A DNA stretch of 10,095 bases from Bacteroidales bacterium UBA1256. Its GTDB lineage: Bacteria; Bacteroidota; Bacteroidia; Bacteroidales; Paludibacteraceae. Below the pieces are notes generated by a model that saw nothing but the letters and a program-made list of their open reading frames with translations, ran no database searches and had not been told where the DNA came from. The DNA lies in the NCBI GenBank assembly GCA_002308195.1, contig DBVU01000046.1, positions 37,549 through 47,643 of the forward strand. The letters are read 5' to 3'. The position numbers were made by a program, and so were the translations under genes. This document shows positions 8,450-10,095 of this stretch, piece after piece. Position 1 is the first letter of the stretch. Every line of letters starts with the position of its first letter.

Positions 8450-9315
8450 TCGCTCAAACACATACATGCTTCTTTAGCTTTTATCGGCAGCAAGATGGTT
8501 AACTTTGCTCCTACCTCCAGCGAATTATAAATTTTATTGTGCGGCGCAATACCATATTCTGCATAAGCACCCAGATAATAACGAGGAGAAACAGACCGCG
8601 TACGACTGTAGGATGCAGCACCCGACAAGCAATACCCTACTTCTGCACAAGCGCGAACATCCCAACTGAATGAGCACGTCGTGGGCGCGCACGCGTAAGG
8701 TTCATCCGTAACATAGCCATGATTGCTCATGCCCGAAAACGCATTCATATATCTGTCATAATCCGCAACCAAGGAATATTTTCCCTTTTCTTGACTCTTT
8801 CCCCACACATTCACATTCAGTTTGGCACCTACCAGAAAATAAACACTATTCCATTCTCCTCCTACCATAATCGGTATATTCAGCCCCACATTTTGCCATG
8901 TGTTCTTTCTTTCGGACCATGTATGGAGTCCCATATAATCATACCCTTCCTCATCCACGGCAGGTTGTTCTATGTTGGATATGTTTGTCAACTGATTGAC
9001 TCGATAACGATAATCACATCCCAGACCTACATCTATCAGCAAGTGTTTATACGCATACCTATAGCCTATACCTATTCCGGTTCCTACACCATTGCTTTTC
9101 TCTAGTCGCTCGACCCGACCGCTTCCAACCAATGCTTGCGCCTCGTCCACACTGCTTATCTCCGGCGTCTGGCCGCCCATATCATGCACGTATCCTACAC
9201 TAGCCGCCCCACGCAGATAATGCGTCCCGGCAGCCAATGCATACGAACCAAATGTACTGATGAATAGGGTTCCTAGAAGTATACAAAAGCGACGATATGT
9301 CACCTTATAAGACAT
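8446..9315 (-). CDS. Predicted outer-membrane beta-barrel protein, first gene of the operon
   Basis: The 289-residue product has a signal peptide (hydrophobic CILLGTLFISTFGSYALA, cut likely after ALA, about residue 28). The rest is made of amphipathic beta stretches rich in Gly and aromatics: about 32-43, 76-106, 142-171 (QNVGLNIPIMVGGEW, YFLVGAKLNVNVWG), 213-230, 245-256 and 264-278 (NSLEVGAKLTILLPI). This pattern fits a small barrel of eight or more strands of the OmpA/OmpW-like sort that Bacteroidota encode in large numbers. The strand thought to be last does not end the protein; about eleven more residues follow, with CMC at 284-286. A good promoter lies 45-75 nt upstream and TAAGGT precedes the ATG by a few nt. 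Its stop overlaps the next start as ATGA, so it is probably made together with the two large secreted proteins. It lacks the N-terminal pattern of PorP/SprF proteins. Function unknown; an anchoring or export partner is inference. Confidence 0.85.
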   Translation of the reverse strand: MSYKVTYRRFCILLGTLFISTFGSYALAAGTHYLRGAASVGYVHDMGGQTPEISSVDEAQALVGSGRVERLEKSNGVGTGIGIGYRYAYKHLLIDVGLGCDYRYRVNQLTNISNIEQPAVDEEGYDYMGLHTWSERKNTWQNVGLNIPIMVGGEWNSVYFLVGAKLNVNVWGKSQEKGKYSLVADYDRYMNAFSGMSNHGYVTDEPYACAPTTCSFSWDVRACAEVGYCLSGAASYSRTRSVSPRYYLGAYAEYGIAPHNKIYNSLEVGAKLTILLPIKAKEACMCLSE

Positions 9316-9343
9316 AGTACCTTAACAGACAATACCTTATAAT
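9301..9343. repeat. Three imperfect ACCTTA-containing repeats around the barrel gene start
   Basis: ACCTTA occurs at 9302-9307, 9319-9324 and 9334-9339, and the longer ACCTTATAA at 9302-9310 and 9334-9342. The last two units share AGACA(t)A(g)TACCTTA. On the minus strand each gives TAAGGT. The middle copy sits a few nt before the ATG and could act as a Shine-Dalgarno-like site; the lowest copy is inside codons 3-5. Confidence 0.5.
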
Positions 9344-9359
9344 ATACAAAAATCGGGCA

Positions 9360-9390
9360 CAAAGGTACTAAAAACATTCGGGAACTCCAA
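9360..9390 (-). promoter_or_regulatory. Promoter of the barrel/adhesin operon
   Basis: On the minus strand TTG (9390-9388, within TTTTGTTGG) is followed after 20 nt by TACCTTTG (9367-9360), a full match to the Bacteroidota -7 consensus TAnnTTTG with the usual spacing for the -33 element. Transcription would start near 9353, leaving a leader of about 38 nt before the ATG at 9315. This is the best promoter in the window. Confidence 0.75.
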
Positions 9391-9480
9391 CAAAATGACG
9401 CAAAAAGTATATTTTTTGAGATTTTTGCCACCTTTACTTTGCATTATTTGGCATTTTGTAGCGTTTTTTAACAATTTGCC

Positions 9481-9520
9481 TACAAGAAGACATTTCCCGC
9501 GCGCGCGTTACTTCCTTGTA
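9481..9520. repeat. Inverted repeat around a CGCGCGCGCG run
   Basis: TACAAGAAG at 9481-9489 faces CTTCCTTGTA at 9511-9520; they pair with one bulged base. The loop contains CGCGCGCGCG at 9498-9507, itself self-complementary, in otherwise AT-rich DNA. It could form a cruciform, an RNA hairpin or a regulator site. There is no T-run next to it, so it does not look like a terminator. Confidence 0.5.
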
Positions 9521-9567
9521 ATATTAATCTAATAAAATGGACAATAAAGGAAACAGATAGTATTTAG

Positions 9568-9627
9568 AAAAAAAATAACCGAATAACAAAACAAAAGGCC
9601 CCTATCCTTTGATAGAAGCCCTTTGTT
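9568..9627 (-). terminator. Intrinsic terminator of gcvH
   Basis: On the minus strand, starting 20 nt after the gcvH stop, AACAAAGGGCTTCTATC pairs with GATAGGGGCCTTTTGTT around an AAAG loop: 17 positions with only G-U wobbles as exceptions (9590-9627). The outer AATAACAAA/TTTGTTATT at 9582-9630 gives an alternative longer pairing. A run of eight T (A on the plus strand, 9568-9575) follows. This separates gcvH from the barrel operon. Confidence 0.85.
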
Positions 9628-9647
9628 ATTGATATAATAAACTTGTC

Positions 9648-10022
9648 TTATAGCGAAGCCTGGTATGCCGCAGCGTCCATCAGTTTGTCAAGTTCTGATG
9701 CATCCTTGACACTTATACGGATGATCCAACCTTCACCATACGGATCGTTGTTTACCAATTCTGGCGCAGCATCTAGTGCTCCGTTAATCTCGAGCACTTC
9801 TCCGCTCACTGGCATATTCAGATCGCTTACAGTCTTTACTGCCTCAATCGAACCGAATACATCGCCTTGAGCTACTATTTCGCCTAAAGTAGGAACATCA
9901 ATAAAGACTATCTCACCTAGCTCTGACTGAGCATAATCTGTGATGCCTACAAATGCTTCGTTACCCTCTACGCGAATCCATTCGTGCTCGCTGGTATAAC
10001 GGATATTATCAGGAAAATTCAT
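9648..10022 (-). CDS. gcvH: Glycine cleavage system H protein
   Basis: The 124-residue product is a full-length H protein, the lipoyl carrier of the glycine cleavage system. Its lipoyl arm takes the aminomethyl group from the P protein (GcvP), passes it to the T protein (GcvT), and is reoxidised by the L protein in the cytoplasm. Seen in the sequence: the N-terminal [28 protein letters not shown] at about 25-40, the lipoylation site [15 protein letters not shown] with the modified Lys at 63, and [10 protein letters not shown] near 92-101. Length and start match the family. TAAGG lies 8 nt before the ATG and may be a ribosome binding site. The upstream gene ends only 22 nt away, so the two are probably cotranscribed; a strong terminator follows. 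The other gcv genes are not in the window, in keeping with the scattered gcv genes often seen in Bacteroidales. Confidence 0.97.
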   Translation of the reverse strand: MNFPDNIRYTSEHEWIRVEGNEAFVGITDYAQSELGEIVFIDVPTLGEIVAQGDVFGSIEAVKTVSDLNMPVSGEVLEINGALDAAPELVNNDPYGEGWIIRISVKDASELDKLMDAAAYQASL

Positions 10023-10044
10023 ATTCTTACCTTAATTTAGAATA

Positions 10045-10095
10045 TTAACGAACCGGAGTTCCAGGAATCTGGTCACCCAGCGTAGACATTGCGCA
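10045..10095 (-). CDS. C-terminal end of an unidentified protein upstream of gcvH (5' part outside window)
   Basis: The minus-strand frame entering at the window edge reads CAMSTLGDQIPGTPVR and stops at TAA (10047-10045). Its codons resemble those of the neighbours. A second open frame would end at 10032-10034 but uses less typical codons; the third is closed at once. Sixteen residues are too few to name a family. It lies 22 nt before gcvH and on the same strand, which suggests one transcript. Confidence 0.5.
   Translation of the reverse strand, partial: CAMSTLGDQIPGTPVR

Larger units (their letters stand above)
9316..9647. other. Gene-free spacer between gcvH and the barrel operon
   Basis: These 332 nt hold the barrel operon promoter, the start-proximal repeats and the gcvH terminator. 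Between about 9400 and 9567 the sequence is AT-rich and has no credible ORF on either strand. It does contain a 10-bp alternating CG run inside an inverted repeat. I cannot recognise an RNA gene here. Confidence 0.6.

Noticed and set aside
8446..9315. Barrel protein as a PorP/SprF type IX component
   Set aside because: Size and context fit, but the typical mature N-terminus of that family (FSQ...NPA-like) is absent, so only a general beta-barrel call is made.
9537..9560. Small plus-strand ORF in the spacer (ATGGACAATAAAGG...)
   Set aside because: It stops after seven codons and has no promoter or ribosome binding site.

Overview
The window reads as a piece of a Bacteroidota chromosome, most likely order Bacteroidales (family not resolvable here). 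The signs are: big secreted proteins built from jelly-roll, FN3, PKD-like and 'GCDS' modules; two proteins ending in the same short Lys/Gly/Tyr-rich tail; promoter boxes of the Bacteroidota type (TTG, about 20 nt, then TAnnTTTG) instead of the E. coli type; and A-rich leaders, mostly without a Shine-Dalgarno. Every gene I can support is on the minus strand, so transcription runs from high to low coordinates. No mobile element, CRISPR array, rRNA or tRNA was seen.

Right end (about 9568-10095): the last codons of an unidentified gene, then gcvH (glycine cleavage H protein, lipoyl Lys63), then a strong intrinsic terminator. This is a housekeeping block. A 332-nt gene-free stretch (9316-9647) follows. 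It holds that terminator, an AT-rich segment with a 10-bp CG run inside an inverted repeat, and a clear promoter for the next unit.

Middle (2279-9315): a tight three-gene operon. It starts with a predicted outer-membrane beta-barrel protein of 289 residues. Next comes a secreted protein of about 1033 residues, joined to the first by an ATGA stop/start overlap. After 18 nt comes a second secreted protein of 1016 residues. The two large proteins are full-length paralogs with the same domain order: signal peptide, jelly-roll, FN3-like, a conserved ~220-residue module, PKD/Ig-like part, two GCDS repeats, an Ig-like module and a shared tail. The picture is a surface-exposed or secreted adhesin-like pair made together with an outer-membrane protein. 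Export by a type IX-like route is an inference.

Left end (1-2278): a 128-nt spacer with a -7 box and, just upstream of it, four CGAGA elements spaced exactly 11 bp apart; then another large secreted protein (716 residues visible, C-terminus outside the window) made of alternating jelly-roll and FN3 modules. It is related in style to the operon proteins but is not their close paralog and probably has its own promoter.

Most worth following up: the barrel plus duplicated-adhesin operon, the conserved central module and tail of the paralogs, and the 11-bp phased repeat array in front of the left-hand gene.
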